A stretch of 64,000 nucleotides of DNA from Streptomyces sp. NBS 14/10 (GTDB taxonomy: Bacteria > Actinomycetota > Actinomycetes > Streptomycetales > Streptomycetaceae): assembly GCF_002224125.1 (NCBI RefSeq), contig NZ_NCSM01000035.1:113893-177892 (forward strand). Direction: 5' to 3'. Positions 45,723 through 56,083 of the stretch are shown piece by piece (positions within the stretch are counted from its first letter, which is position 1; each line of letters begins with the position of its first letter). The notes below the pieces were generated by a model. The model saw nothing but the letters and a program-made list of their open reading frames with translations, did not search any database and was not told the DNA's origin. The position numbers and the translations under genes are program-made.

Positions 45723-46712
45723 GTGCCCTCTTCGCTGAACCCCCTTGAGCAGATCGCCCGCCGCTGGCAGCCCTCGGCGCGTTTTGTGGAGCGCGCGGCG
45801 CTGGTCGCCGTGGTGATGACCGTGGTCATCGTCGTGACGGGTGGCGCGGTCCGGCTCACCCAGTCCGGGCTCGGCTGCCCGACCTGGCCGACCTGTACGA
45901 AGGACAGCCTGACGCCCACCCACGAGATGGGCATCAACGGAGCCATCGAGTTCGGCAACCGCATGCTGACGTATGTGCTGTGCGCGGTGGTCGGCGTGCT
46001 GATCATCGCGGCCCGCGCCCGTACCCCGATGCGCCGCTCGCTCACCCGGCTCGGCTGGGCCCAGTTCTGGATCGTGATGGGCAACGCCGTGGTCGGCGGG
46101 ATCACGGTGCTCACCGGGCTCAACCCGTACATCGTCAGCTCGCACTTCCTCCTGGCCACCGCCCTGCTCGTGGTCACCGTGGTGACCTGGCAGCGCGCCC
46201 GCGAGGGCGACGCCGCGCCCCGCGACCTGGTCGCCCGCCCCATCCGCCAGCTGACCTGGCTGCTGGTGGGCGCGACCGGCGCGCTGATCCTGATCGGAAC
46301 CGTGGTCAGCGGGGCCGGGCCACACGCGGGCGACGCCCGAAAGGTGCACCGCATCCCGCTGGACTGGCAGGAGATCACCCAGCTGCACGTGGACTTCGTC
46401 TACATCGTGCTGGGGCTGAGCGCCGCCCTGTGGTTCACGCTGCGCGCCGTAAAGGCACCGTCCGCCCTGCGCCGCCCCGTCGTCGAATTCCTCGTCGTCC
46501 TGCTCCTGCAGGGCGTGATCGGCTACGTCCAGTACTTCACGCATCTGCCCGAGGTGGTCGTCGGCGTCCACATGTTCGGCTCCTGCCTGGTGCTGATCGC
46601 GGTGCAGCGAGTCCTGCTCTCCCAGCGCGAGCGGGCCGAACTCCCCGCGCCGGTCGCCGCCCCCGCGCCCACCGCTCAGCCCGTGGCCGAGGCAGCCGCG
46701 TCCAGCCGGTAG
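45723..46712 (+). CDS. ctaA: Heme a synthase (COX15/CtaA)
   Basis: A 329-residue membrane protein with eight hydrophobic helices that converts heme o to heme a for aa3 cytochrome oxidase. Seen: G-L-G-C-P-T-W-P-T-C cysteine pair in the first outer loop, and heme-ligand histidines in T-H-E-M, S-S-H-F, Q-L-H-V-D and V-G-V-H-M. GTG 45723 is preferred because of the leaderless promoter; the frame extends to 45690. The last 37 bp overlap the 3' end of the convergent amidohydrolase gene. Confidence 0.9.
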   Translation: MPSSLNPLEQIARRWQPSARFVERAALVAVVMTVVIVVTGGAVRLTQSGLGCPTWPTCTKDSLTPTHEMGINGAIEFGNRMLTYVLCAVVGVLIIAARARTPMRRSLTRLGWAQFWIVMGNAVVGGITVLTGLNPYIVSSHFLLATALLVVTVVTWQRAREGDAAPRDLVARPIRQLTWLLVGATGALILIGTVVSGAGPHAGDARKVHRIPLDWQEITQLHVDFVYIVLGLSAALWFTLRAVKAPSALRRPVVEFLVVLLLQGVIGYVQYFTHLPEVVVGVHMFGSCLVLIAVQRVLLSQRERAELPAPVAAPAPTAQPVAEAAASSR

Positions 46713-47842
46713 ACCCGGCGCGCGGTTCCGGCCGCGACGAGCGCGGCGATGCGCCGCGCCTCGGGCCGGGTGCAGAAGCCGTCGGCGACCCACTCGGCCG
46801 CCAGCCGCGCCATGGACCGTACGAACAGCCGGGCGCCGGTCACATACAGCTCGGGCAGCGCCCGCGCCCCGGTCGAGAACAGCAGCTTGCCGAACGGCGC
46901 CTCGCCAAGGGTCTCCCCCGGCCGGGGCCCCGCGTCCGCGTACACATGCGCGAAGGCGGCGGCCAGCTGGGCGGCGCGGCGGTGGTGCGGCCGGCAGGGC
47001 AGCAGCACCAGGTCGGTCCCGGCGCCCGCGGTGGCGCGCAGAAAGCCGGCGAGCGGCTGTGGGTCGGCGCAGTGCAGCTGTACGGGCAGGCCGGTCGCCA
47101 CGGCGCTCCACAGCAGATGCTGGAGCAGCGCCGGATCGGCGGGGCGGGCGCGCGGGGTGCGCCCGCCGAGCCAGCGGTCCGCCGCCCGCCGCACCTCCCG
47201 GGGGTCCGGAGGGGTCTCGTCGCAGAAGTTGATGCCCACGGCGAAGGCGGTGACGTGCTGGGCCGCGGCGTACAGGGCCTCCGCGGTGTTGCCGATGAAG
47301 GAGTCGACCGAGCCCGAGGTGTCCGCGACTTCTTCGGCCAGCGGTTCCAGGCGGATGACCTCGTGGACCGGGCCGTCCGCGGCCGCGGCCAGTTCGTCGG
47401 CCGAGGTGAGCTCGCCCGGCGACCCCGACTCCAGCAGGAAGGCGCCGATGCCCGCGCCGCGCAACAGCAGCCGCCCGGCACGGTAGGCGCCCAGCTCGCG
47501 GCGGCGGGCGAGATAGCGGACGGGGGCGCAGTGGGCCTCCAGACCGAGCAGCGGTGGGCACCAGCGGCGTACGGCCAGACCGGTCCAGCTGTCGAAGAAG
47601 GTGGTGCCCGCCGGGGCGGCGGTGCCGGAGCCCGCGGCGGCGGCGAGATGGGCTTCGAACGAGCCGAGGCCGAGCTCGCCGTGGAGGGCGCCGTGGCTGT
47701 GCTGGTCGATCAGCGGCGGCAGCGCTCTCGCCCAGGCGGAGGGTCTGTCCGCCGGGTCCAGGACGGCCGCCGTGTCCAGAACGGACTCACGGGCGGCGTC
47801 CGAGGGGGCCGGGTCAGCCGAAGTGCCCGTCGCCTCGTCCAT
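46676..47842 (-). CDS. Amidohydrolase-family protein
   Basis: A 388-residue metal-dependent hydrolase-like protein. The H-x-H motif is in L-I-D-Q-H-S-H-G (about residue 46), a further His in P-V-Q-L-H-C (about 260), and L-F-S-T-G near 325 supplies the usual C-terminal acidic-loop region. It resembles the amidohydrolase half of FluG-like proteins. ATG 47842 has GGAGG 8 nt upstream; ATG 47869 is possible. Its 3' end overlaps ctaA by 37 bp in antisense. The substrate is unknown. Confidence 0.82.
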   Translation of the reverse strand: MDEATGTSADPAPSDAARESVLDTAAVLDPADRPSAWARALPPLIDQHSHGALHGELGLGSFEAHLAAAAGSGTAAPAGTTFFDSWTGLAVRRWCPPLLGLEAHCAPVRYLARRRELGAYRAGRLLLRGAGIGAFLLESGSPGELTSADELAAAADGPVHEVIRLEPLAEEVADTSGSVDSFIGNTAEALYAAAQHVTAFAVGINFCDETPPDPREVRRAADRWLGGRTPRARPADPALLQHLLWSAVATGLPVQLHCADPQPLAGFLRATAGAGTDLVLLPCRPHHRRAAQLAAAFAHVYADAGPRPGETLGEAPFGKLLFSTGARALPELYVTGARLFVRSMARLAAEWVADGFCTRPEARRIAALVAAGTARRVYRLDAAASATG

Positions 47843-47869
47843 CGCCGCCGCCTCCTCGCCGTCGGGCAT

Positions 47870-48516
47870 CGAAGGGCTTAACGGGCGAAACGGTTATGAG
47901 GTGTCGCCGGGCCCACCCCGAGCCTGGCCCGCCCCGGCCTGGCTCGGCAAGGGCGCCCGCTGGGGACGGGAGGTTTCCCCTCCCCGCCCCTTCCCGATCC
48001 TGGGGGCAAGCCCCCACCCCCTGCCGCCTCGGGGGCTCAGGGCCCCTGCCGGGCCGGGCCCGGGGCCCGAATCGGACCGCATCGACAGCGGCTCCGCCGC
48101 GCGATGGGCCTCCGTCCCAGCCCCGAAGACAGCGCGGGGCCGCCCGGCAGGCCCAGACCCGGGCCCGTCGGGGAGCCGGGCCCGGGCCGACAAGGCGAGC
48201 CCGACCCGATGCCCGAGCCCAGCTCGGCCCCAGCCCGGTCGGCAGCGGCCATGGGCGGAGGCCCACCGCGCGGCGGAGCCGCATGCAGATGCCGCGGGAA
48301 GGGATCGGGGCGGCAAGCCGCGTCCCTTGCCGGGGCGAAGCTCCCGGCTGGGGCGAAGCTCCCGGCCGTGGGCAGGGGCCGACCGCCTCGCCCGCCCGGC
48401 CGAGGCCCGCGGGCGGCGCGGGCGGCGCGGTGAGCGCGGGCAGCCGGTCGGGGTCCAGGGGTCCCCCTGGTTCGAGAAGGGGCGGGGTGGGGGAGAAACA
48501 GCCGCCGCGGCGCGGG
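47870..48516. other. Gene-free GC-rich region with inverted repeats
   Basis: No convincing gene in about 650 bp. It holds TGGGGGC-AA-GCCCCCA (48001-48016), an inverted repeat with 30-bp arms at 48088-48117 and 48253-48282 (28 of 30 matching), and an 18-bp-period direct repeat of GGGGCGAAGCTCCCGGC at 48332 and 48350. Confidence 0.7.
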
Positions 48517-48897
48517 CTACTCGTTGCTCGGGCCGCCGAGTTGGATGCCGGCCATGCGGGTCCACTCGTACGGGCCGGTGCGGACCTTCGCGGCGAGTTC
48601 GCCGTCGAAGTCGTCGTGCAGGGTGATCCCCGCGGTCTCCGCGGCGCGGCGGGCGGTCTCGTACGACGGGGCGACCAGGTTGCCCCAGTCGCCGTTGGCG
48701 CCGACGAGGGCGACGCGGACGGTGCCGCGGCCGATATGGGCGAGCTGGCCCTCGGCGCTGCCGCCGTGGGACTGCGCGAAGGCCGTCATCTGGTGCGCAA
48801 GCCGCTTGGCCCGCTTCTCGGCCTTGGCCGATGCGGACTTGCTCGACGCGGACTCGTCCGACGGGCCTTCCGGGGCCGTCTGCGTGGTGTCTCCCAT
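48517..48897 (-). CDS. Conserved-looking hypothetical protein
   Basis: A 126-residue protein with a Ser/Lys-rich N-terminus (residues 1-33) and a folded part (about 35-126) containing V-R-V-A-L-V-G-A-N-G-D-W-G-N-L-V-A and G-P-Y-E-W-T-R-M-A-G-I-Q-L-G-G. No domain was recognised. It starts at ATG 48897, 24 nt downstream of the ctaB stop on the same strand, so it may be cotranscribed with heme o synthase. Confidence 0.75.
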   Translation of the reverse strand: MGDTTQTAPEGPSDESASSKSASAKAEKRAKRLAHQMTAFAQSHGGSAEGQLAHIGRGTVRVALVGANGDWGNLVAPSYETARRAAETAGITLHDDFDGELAAKVRTGPYEWTRMAGIQLGGPSNE

Positions 48898-48921
48898 AAG
48901 GCCGATGCTACCGGCTGGTAA

Positions 48922-49863
48922 TCAGCGCAGGAAGGGGTCCACGGCGACGGCGGCGAACAGCAGCGAGGCGTAGGTGATGGACCAGTGGAACAGCCGCATC
49001 TCCTTGAGCTGCGCCCCCGTGATCCCGGCCTTGGCGCGCGCCTGGAGCCCATGCGCCTCCTTCAGCCAGAACGCGCCCAGCACCGCGGCCACGGCTGGGT
49101 AGAACCAGCCGGTGTATCCGAGCGGCCAGAGCAGCATCGAGACGATGACCATGACCCAGCTGTAGAGGACGATCTGCCGGGCGACCGCCTTGTTGCCCGC
49201 GACCACGGGCATCATCGGCACGCCCACGCGCGCGTAGTCCTCCTTCACCTTCATGGACAGGGGCCAGTAGTGCGGCGGCGTCCAGAAGAAGATGACGAGG
49301 AACAGAATCAGCGCGGCCCAGGAGACCGAATTGGTGACGGCGGACCAGCCGATGAACACCGGCATACAGCCGGCGATGCCGCCCCACACGATGTTCTGCG
49401 CGGTACGCCGCTTGAGCCACATCGTGTAGACGACGACGTAGAAAACCAACGCACCGAGCGACAAAATCGCGGACAGCGGATTGACCAGGAACCAGAACCA
49501 GGCCGTCGACCCGATCGCGAGCGCGAAGGCGAAGACCAGACACTCGGCCGGCGAGACCATCCCGGTCACCAGTGGACGCTGCGAGGTGCGGTCCATGAGC
49601 GCGTCGATGTCGCGGTCGTAATACATATTGAACGCGCCCGCGCCGCCGGCCGACAGATAGCCGCCGACGCAGGTGGCGAGCACCAGCCATAGATCCGGGA
49701 CGCCCTCGGCGGCCAGGAACATCACCGGCACCGTCGTCATCAGCAGCAGCTCGATGACACGCGGCTTGGTCAGTGCCACGAAAGCCTTGACGCGGGCACC
49801 GAGCGGCCGGTGGCTCCGGCTCGAATCGAGCACCCCCGCAGGACGGGAATCGACGGCCGTCAC
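48922..49863 (-). CDS. ctaB: Protoheme IX farnesyltransferase (heme o synthase)
   Basis: A 313-residue UbiA-superfamily prenyltransferase with about nine helices and the prenyl-diphosphate motif [15 protein letters not shown] (about 80-94). It adds farnesyl to protoheme, giving the substrate of CtaA. GTG 49863 has AGGGG at 6 nt; an open frame to 49935 has no family support. It is divergent from the transketolase gene. Confidence 0.94.
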   Translation of the reverse strand: MTAVDSRPAGVLDSSRSHRPLGARVKAFVALTKPRVIELLLMTTVPVMFLAAEGVPDLWLVLATCVGGYLSAGGAGAFNMYYDRDIDALMDRTSQRPLVTGMVSPAECLVFAFALAIGSTAWFWFLVNPLSAILSLGALVFYVVVYTMWLKRRTAQNIVWGGIAGCMPVFIGWSAVTNSVSWAALILFLVIFFWTPPHYWPLSMKVKEDYARVGVPMMPVVAGNKAVARQIVLYSWVMVIVSMLLWPLGYTGWFYPAVAAVLGAFWLKEAHGLQARAKAGITGAQLKEMRLFHWSITYASLLFAAVAVDPFLR

Positions 49864-50154
49864 GCACACCCCTGGTAGAAGCAAGAACCAGCAAGCACCG
49901 GACATGAAGAGCCGGTAAAGACTTGCGCGTACCACGCCACTCTAGACGTTGCGGATACGCCGCCCGCCGCCGGGGTCGGCTCGTGTTCGTCGAGCTCACG
50001 GCGCTCGGGGGAATGGCGCATCTCCGGCATTCGTTCCCGGGATGTCGGGTACTCGCTCGAAAAGATGAGCGTTCTTCCAGGGGTAGGCTCGACAACGCCG
50101 GTGTGCGCATCGTCGCCGGGTTATAGACATTGTGGAGAGGAGCCCTGACTCAGG

Positions 50155-52233
50155 GTGAGCACGAAGCCGACTACCACAGACCTCGAGTGGACCGATGTGG
50201 ACCAGCGTGCCGTGGACACGGCGCGTGTCCTGGCCGCGGATGCCGTGCAGAAGGTCGGCAACGGCCACCCCGGCACCGCGATGAGCCTGGCCCCCGCCGC
50301 GTATCTGTTCTTCCAGAAGCTGATGCGGCATGACCCCTCCGACGCCGGATGGGTGGGCCGCGACCGGTTCGTGCTCTCCCCCGGCCACACCTCGCTGACC
50401 CTCTACGTCCAGCTGTACCTGGGCGGGTTCGGCCTGGAGCTGGAGGACCTGAAGTCGTTCCGCACCTGGGGCTCGCTGACCCCGGGCCACCCGGAGCACG
50501 GTCACACGGTCGGCGTCGAGACCACCACCGGCCCGCTGGGCCAGGGCGTCGCCAACGCGGTCGGCATGGCGATGGCCGCGCGTTACGAGCGCGGTCTGTT
50601 CGACCCGGAGGCGCCCGAGGGCACCTCCCCCTTCGACCACACCATCTGGGCGATCGTCTCCGACGGCGACCTGGAGGAGGGCATCTCCGCCGAGGCCTCC
50701 TCGCTGGCCGGCCACCAGAAGCTCGGCAATCTGGTCGCGCTGTACGACGACAACCACATCTCGATCGAGGGCGACACCGCGACCGCCTTCTCCGAGGATG
50801 TGCTGAAGCGCTACGAGGCGTACGGCTGGCACGTCCAGCGCATCGAGCAGGCGGAGAACGGCGACTTCGACGTCCACGCGCTGTACGCGGCGCTCAAGGC
50901 GGCGCAGGCCGAGACCGAGCGCCCCTCGATCATCGCCGCGCGCACCATCATCGCCTGGCCCGCGCCGAACGCGCAGAACACCGAGGCCGCCCACGGCTCG
51001 GCGCTCGGCGCTGACGAGGTCGCCGCGACCAAGCGCGTCATGGGCTTCGACCCCGAGAAGAGCTTCGAGGTCGAGGACTCGGTCATCGCCCACACCCGCT
51101 CCCTGGCCGACCGCGGCCGCGAGGCCCGCGCCGCCTGGGACAAGCAGCTCCAGGACTGGCGGAACAACAACCCCGAGCGCGCCGCCCAGTTCGACCGGAT
51201 CTCCGCCGGTGAGCTGCCCGAGGGCTGGGACAAGGCGATCCCGGTCTTCGAGCCGGGCAAGGACGTGGCCACCCGTAAGGCCTCCGGCCAGGTCCTCAAG
51301 GCGCTGGGCGGGGTGCTGCCCGAGCTGTGGGGCGGCTCCGCCGACCTCGCGGGCTCGAACCTCACCACCATCGACGCGTCCTCGTCCTTCCTCCCCAAGG
51401 ACAACCCGCTTCCCGAGGCCGACCCGTACGGCCGCACGGTGCACTTCGGCATCCGCGAGCACGCCATGGGCTCGACCATGAACGGCGTGGCGCTGCACGG
51501 CAACACCCGTATCTACGGCGGCACCTTCCTGGTCTTCTCCGACTACATGCGCCCCGCCGTCCGGCTCGCCGCGCTGATGAAGCTCCCCGTCACCTATGTG
51601 TGGACGCACGACTCCATCGGTCTGGGCGAGGACGGCCCGACCCACCAGCCGGTCGAGCACCTGTCCGTGCTGCGCGCCATCCCGGGCCTGAACATCGTCC
51701 GCCCGGCCGACGCCAACGAGACCGCCATCGCCTGGCGCGAGATCACCCGCCGCCACAGCGACCAGCCGGCCCCGCACGGCCTCGCGCTGACCCGACAGAA
51801 CGTGCCGACGTACGAGCCCAACGAGGACGCGGCCAAGGGTGGCTATGTCCTGGCGGAGGCCGAGGGCGGCACCCCGCAGGTGATCCTCATCGGCACCGGG
51901 TCCGAGGTGCAGCTCGCCGTCGAGGCGCGCGAGCGGCTGCAGACCGCCGGGATCCCCACCCGCGTGGTCTCGATGCCCTCGGTCGAGTGGTTCGAGGAGC
52001 AGGACCAGGCGTACCGGGACAGCGTGCTGCCGCCGTCGGTGAAGGCCCGGGTGGCGGTCGAGGCGGGCATCGGCCTGACCTGGCACCGCTTTGTGGGCGA
52101 GGCCGGCCGCATCGTCTCCCTCGAGCACTTCGGCGCCTCCGCCGACTACAAGGTGCTCTACCGGGAGTTCGGCCTGACCGCGGACGCCGTCGCCGCCGCC
52201 GCCCGCGAGTCGCTTGAGACCGCCGGGCGCTGA
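50155..52233 (+). CDS. tkt: Transketolase
   Basis: A 692-residue thiamine diphosphate enzyme of the non-oxidative pentose phosphate pathway. The ThDP motif is S-D-G-D-L-E-E-G-I-S-A-E-A (about 162) with D-D-N-H, N-terminal K-V-G-N-G-H-P-G, and a central D-S-I-G-L-G-E-D-G-P-T-H-Q-P transketolase motif. GTG 50155 follows GGAG by about 12 nt. It begins the operon tkt-tal-zwf-opcA-pgl. Confidence 0.96.
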   Translation: MSTKPTTTDLEWTDVDQRAVDTARVLAADAVQKVGNGHPGTAMSLAPAAYLFFQKLMRHDPSDAGWVGRDRFVLSPGHTSLTLYVQLYLGGFGLELEDLKSFRTWGSLTPGHPEHGHTVGVETTTGPLGQGVANAVGMAMAARYERGLFDPEAPEGTSPFDHTIWAIVSDGDLEEGISAEASSLAGHQKLGNLVALYDDNHISIEGDTATAFSEDVLKRYEAYGWHVQRIEQAENGDFDVHALYAALKAAQAETERPSIIAARTIIAWPAPNAQNTEAAHGSALGADEVAATKRVMGFDPEKSFEVEDSVIAHTRSLADRGREARAAWDKQLQDWRNNNPERAAQFDRISAGELPEGWDKAIPVFEPGKDVATRKASGQVLKALGGVLPELWGGSADLAGSNLTTIDASSSFLPKDNPLPEADPYGRTVHFGIREHAMGSTMNGVALHGNTRIYGGTFLVFSDYMRPAVRLAALMKLPVTYVWTHDSIGLGEDGPTHQPVEHLSVLRAIPGLNIVRPADANETAIAWREITRRHSDQPAPHGLALTRQNVPTYEPNEDAAKGGYVLAEAEGGTPQVILIGTGSEVQLAVEARERLQTAGIPTRVVSMPSVEWFEEQDQAYRDSVLPPSVKARVAVEAGIGLTWHRFVGEAGRIVSLEHFGASADYKVLYREFGLTADAVAAAARESLETAGR

Positions 52234-52277
52234 CGCCGTATACGACCTTGTAGCGACGAGTAGGAGATGCAATCCCG

Positions 52278-53420
52278 ATGACAGACGCACTCAAGCGGCT
52301 GGCCGACGCAGGCGTCGCGGTCTGGCTCGACGACCTTTCGCGCAAGCGCATCACGTCCGGCAACCTCGCCGAGCTGATCGACGAGAGCCATGTGGTGGGC
52401 GTGACCACCAACCCGTCGATCTTCCAGAAGGCGATCGCCGGCGCTGACGGCTACCAGCAGCAGGTGGCCGATCTCGCCACCCGCAAGGTCACCGTCGACG
52501 AGGCCGTACGCATGATCACCACGGCGGACGTCCGGGACGCCGCCGACATCCTGCGCCCGGTCTACGACGCGACCGGCGGCCAGGACGGCCGGGTCTCCAT
52601 CGAGGTGGACCCGCGCCTGGCGCACAACACGGCGGCCACCATCGCCGAGGCCAAGCAGCTGGCCTGGCTGGTGGACCGGCCCAACACCTTCATCAAGATC
52701 CCGGCCACCAGGGCGGGCCTGCCCGCGATCACCGAGGTGATCGGGCTCGGCATCAGCGTCAACGTCACGCTGATCTTCTCGCTGGAGCGCTACCGCGAGG
52801 TCATGGACGCCTTCCTGGCCGGGCTGGAGAAGGCCAAGGCCGCGGGGCTCGACCTGCAGAAGATCCACTCCGTGGCGTCCTTCTTCGTGTCCCGCGTGGA
52901 CACCGAGATCGACAAGCGCCTCGACAAGCTGGGCACCGACGAGGCCAAGGCGCTGCGCGGCAAGGCCGCCCTGGCCAACGCCCGACTCGCCTACCAGGCG
53001 TACGAGGAGGTGTTCGGCTCGCACGACAAGTCGACGCCGGCGTCGGAGCGCTGGGCCGTCCTGGACCGGGCCAACGCCAACAAGCAGCGTCCGCTGTGGG
53101 CCTCCACCGGCGTCAAGGACCCGGCCTACAAGGACACGCTCTACGTGGACGACCTGGTCGCCCCGGGCACGGTCAACACCATGCCGGAGGCCACCCTGGA
53201 GGCCGTCGCCGACCACGGCCAGATCACCGGTGACACGGTGCGCGGTACATACGAGCAGGCCAAGGCCGAGCTTGACGCCCTCGCCGGGGTCGGAATCTCG
53301 TACGATGACGTTGTACAGCTCCTCGAGGACGAGGGCGTCGAGAAGTTCGAGACGTCCTGGAACGACCTGCTGAAGTCCACTGAGGCGGAGCTGGGCCGCC
53401 TCGCACCTTCGGAGGCGTGA
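52278..53420 (+). CDS. tal: Transaldolase
   Basis: A 380-residue transaldolase of the longer actinobacterial type. Seen: G-V-T-T-N-P-S-I-F (about 37-45) and the Schiff-base Lys in F-I-K-I-P-A-T (about 140). GTAGGAG precedes ATG 52278. It lies 44 nt after tkt and 6 nt before zwf. Confidence 0.95.
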   Translation: MTDALKRLADAGVAVWLDDLSRKRITSGNLAELIDESHVVGVTTNPSIFQKAIAGADGYQQQVADLATRKVTVDEAVRMITTADVRDAADILRPVYDATGGQDGRVSIEVDPRLAHNTAATIAEAKQLAWLVDRPNTFIKIPATRAGLPAITEVIGLGISVNVTLIFSLERYREVMDAFLAGLEKAKAAGLDLQKIHSVASFFVSRVDTEIDKRLDKLGTDEAKALRGKAALANARLAYQAYEEVFGSHDKSTPASERWAVLDRANANKQRPLWASTGVKDPAYKDTLYVDDLVAPGTVNTMPEATLEAVADHGQITGDTVRGTYEQAKAELDALAGVGISYDDVVQLLEDEGVEKFETSWNDLLKSTEAELGRLAPSEA

Positions 53421-53426
53421 GAGACC

Positions 53427-54962
53427 TTGTCACTTTCCACGAGCGGAGCCAATCCGCTGCGTGACCCCCGGGACCGGCGGCTTCCGCGCATCGCGGGGCC
53501 GTCCGGTCTGGTCATCTTCGGCGTCACGGGCGACTTGTCCCGCAAGAAGCTGATGCCGGCCGTCTACGACCTGGCCAATCGCGGCCTGCTGCCGCCGGGC
53601 TTCTCGCTCGTCGGCTTCGCCCGCCGCGACTGGGAGAACGAGGACTTCGCCCAGGTCGTGCACGAGGCGGTCAAGGAACACGCCAGGACCCCCTTCCGCG
53701 AGGAGGTCTGGCAGCAGCTCGCCGAGGGCTTCCGCTTCGTGCCCGGCGAGTTCTCCGACGACGAGGCGTTCGAGAAGCTGCGGGAGACGGTCGACGAACT
53801 GGACAAGGCGCGCGGCACGGGGGGCAACTTCGCCTTCTATCTGTCGGTCCCGCCGAAGTTCTTCCCCTCCGTCGTCCAGCAGCTCAAGAAGCACGGCCTG
53901 TCCTCCGGGCCCGGCGACTCCTGGCGGCGCGCCGTCATCGAGAAGCCCTTCGGCCACGACCTGACCAGCGCCCAGGAGCTCAACCAGGTCGTCCACGAGG
54001 TCTTCCGGCCGAGCGACGTCTTCCGGATCGACCACTACCTGGGCAAGGAGACGGTCCAGAACATCCTGGCGCTGCGCTTCGCCAACACCATGTTCGAGCC
54101 GCTGTGGAACCGGTCGTATGTCGACCACGTACAGATCACCATGGCCGAGGACATCGGCATCGGCGGCCGGGCCGGCTACTACGACGGCATCGGCGCCGCG
54201 CGCGACGTCATCCAGAACCACCTGCTGCAGCTCCTCGCGCTGACCGCCATGGAGGAGCCCTCCTCCTTCGACGCCACCGCGCTGGTCACCGAGAAGCTCA
54301 AGGCGCTCAAGGCCGTCAAGCTGCCGAGGGAGCTGGGCAAGCACACCGTGCGCGGCCAGTACTCCCACGGCTGGCAGGGCGGCGAAGAGGTGCTGGGCTA
54401 TCTGGAGGAGGAGGGCATCGACCCCAACTCCAAGACCGACACCTATGCCGCGATCAAGCTGGAGATCGACAACCGCCGCTGGGCGGGCGTCCCCTTCTAC
54501 CTGCGCGCGGGCAAGCGGCTCGGGCGGCGGGTCACCGAGATCGCGGTGGTCTTCCAGCGCGCCCCGCACTCTCCCTTCGACACCACCGACACCCAGGAAC
54601 TCGGGGAGAACGCCCTGGTCATCCGGGTGCAGCCGGACGAGGGCATCACCATCAGATTCGGCTCCAAGGTGCCCGGCACCTCCATGGAGATCCGGGACGT
54701 GACGATGGACTTCGCCTACGGCGAGTCCTTCACCGAGTCCAGCCCCGAGGCCTATGAGCGGCTGCTGCTCGACGTTCTGCTCGGCGACGCCAATCTCTTC
54801 CCCCGTCACCAGGAGGTGGAGGAGTCCTGGCGGATCCTCGACCCCGTCGAGGCCTACTGGGACGGGCACGGCAAGCCCGAGCAGTACACGGCGGGCACCT
54901 GGGGGCCGAAGGCGGCGGACGAGATGCTCGCACGAGACGGACGGAGCTGGCGTCGGCCATGA
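53427..54962 (+). CDS. zwf: Glucose-6-phosphate 1-dehydrogenase
   Basis: A 511-residue NADP-dependent dehydrogenase producing 6-phosphogluconolactone. Seen: G-V-T-G-D-L-S-R-K-K near the N-terminus, the substrate/active motif R-I-D-H-Y-L-G-K-E at about 200, and E-K-P-F-G-H-D before it. A TTG start at 53427 with GGAGG 11 nt upstream fits the family N-terminus. It overlaps opcA by 4 bp. Confidence 0.95.
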   Translation: MSLSTSGANPLRDPRDRRLPRIAGPSGLVIFGVTGDLSRKKLMPAVYDLANRGLLPPGFSLVGFARRDWENEDFAQVVHEAVKEHARTPFREEVWQQLAEGFRFVPGEFSDDEAFEKLRETVDELDKARGTGGNFAFYLSVPPKFFPSVVQQLKKHGLSSGPGDSWRRAVIEKPFGHDLTSAQELNQVVHEVFRPSDVFRIDHYLGKETVQNILALRFANTMFEPLWNRSYVDHVQITMAEDIGIGGRAGYYDGIGAARDVIQNHLLQLLALTAMEEPSSFDATALVTEKLKALKAVKLPRELGKHTVRGQYSHGWQGGEEVLGYLEEEGIDPNSKTDTYAAIKLEIDNRRWAGVPFYLRAGKRLGRRVTEIAVVFQRAPHSPFDTTDTQELGENALVIRVQPDEGITIRFGSKVPGTSMEIRDVTMDFAYGESFTESSPEAYERLLLDVLLGDANLFPRHQEVEESWRILDPVEAYWDGHGKPEQYTAGTWGPKAADEMLARDGRSWRRP

Positions 54963-56083
54963 ACATCGATCTCACCGACACCACGTCCAGCCAGGTCAAC
55001 GCTGCTCTGGTGCAGGCGCGGAGGGCGGCGGGGATACCGGCCGTGGGCATGGTGCTCACCCTTGTCATCGTCACCGACGAGGGCAATCACTACGACGCGC
55101 TGAAGGCCGCGAGCGAGGCGTCCAAGGAACACCCCTCGCGCATCCTGGTCGTCATCAAGCGGCCGGGGCGCTCGCCGCGCGACCGCAAGACGGCCCGGCT
55201 GGACGCGGAGGTGCGGATCGCCGGCGAGAGCGGCACCGGCGAGACGGTGCTGCTGCGGCTGCACGGCGAGCTCGCGGGCCACGCCCAGTCGGTGGTGCTG
55301 CCGCTGCTGCTGCCGGACGCCCCGGTGGTGCTGTGGTGGCCGGACGACGCGCCGGAGCACCCCAGCGAGGATCTGCTGGGCCGGCTGGCCGCCCGTCGGA
55401 TCACCGACGCCCAGGCCACCGAGGACCCGGTGGCCACGCTCGCGCTGCGGGCCAGGACGTACACCCCGGGCGACACCGACCTGGCCTGGACCCGCGTCAC
55501 GCCGTGGCGCAGTGTGCTGGCCGCGGCGCTGGACCAGAAGCACTCGGCGATCACCTCCGCGGTGGTCGAGGGTGAGGCGTACAACCCCAGCGGCGAGCTG
55601 CTGGCCCTGTGGCTGGCCGAGCGGCTGCGGGTCCCGGTGCAGCGGCAGGTCTCGGAGGGCCCGGGGCTGACCGCGGTACGGCTGGAGACGGCCGACGGCA
55701 CGATCTGCCTGGACCGGGCGAACGGATCGCTGGCCGAACTGGCGATGCCGGGGCAGCCGGACCGGCATGTCGCGCTGCAGCGGCGGGACAAGTCGGAGCT
55801 GATCGCGGAGGAGCTGCGGCGTCTGGACCCGGACGAGATGTACGCCTCGGCGGTGAAGTTCGGGGTCAGTCGGCTCGGCAAGAGCATCAGCGGCGCGGCC
55901 GAACAGTCCGCGGCGCGGGCCGGTGCCGGGGGCGGGGCTTCTGCGAGCGGCGGTAAGGCCGGTGGCGGGGCCCGTCCGGGGCCTGCGCACAGGGCGGCCG
56001 GGGCCCCGGCCCATCCGGCCGGCGGCGCCGGTGACGCGGGGACGGGCGGCGCGGGCAGCGCAACCGACAGTGTGACGTCGTGA
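54959..56083 (+). CDS. opcA: Glucose-6-phosphate dehydrogenase assembly protein OpcA
   Basis: A 374-residue OpcA with W-W-P-D-D-A-P and D-L-A-W-T-R-V-T-P-W-R motifs; it activates Zwf in actinobacteria and cyanobacteria. The last ~60 residues are a Gly/Ala/Pro-rich low-complexity tail not typical of the conserved domain. Overlaps of 4 bp on both sides tie it to zwf and pgl. Confidence 0.94.
   Translation: MNIDLTDTTSSQVNAALVQARRAAGIPAVGMVLTLVIVTDEGNHYDALKAASEASKEHPSRILVVIKRPGRSPRDRKTARLDAEVRIAGESGTGETVLLRLHGELAGHAQSVVLPLLLPDAPVVLWWPDDAPEHPSEDLLGRLAARRITDAQATEDPVATLALRARTYTPGDTDLAWTRVTPWRSVLAAALDQKHSAITSAVVEGEAYNPSGELLALWLAERLRVPVQRQVSEGPGLTAVRLETADGTICLDRANGSLAELAMPGQPDRHVALQRRDKSELIAEELRRLDPDEMYASAVKFGVSRLGKSISGAAEQSAARAGAGGGASASGGKAGGGARPGPAHRAAGAPAHPAGGAGDAGTGGAGSATDSVTS

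Noticed and set aside
47601..48626. Long plus-strand open frame over the amidohydrolase 5' region and the gap
   Set aside because: It is Pro/Arg-rich, antisense to the amidohydrolase and runs through inverted repeats; typical GC-rich shadow.
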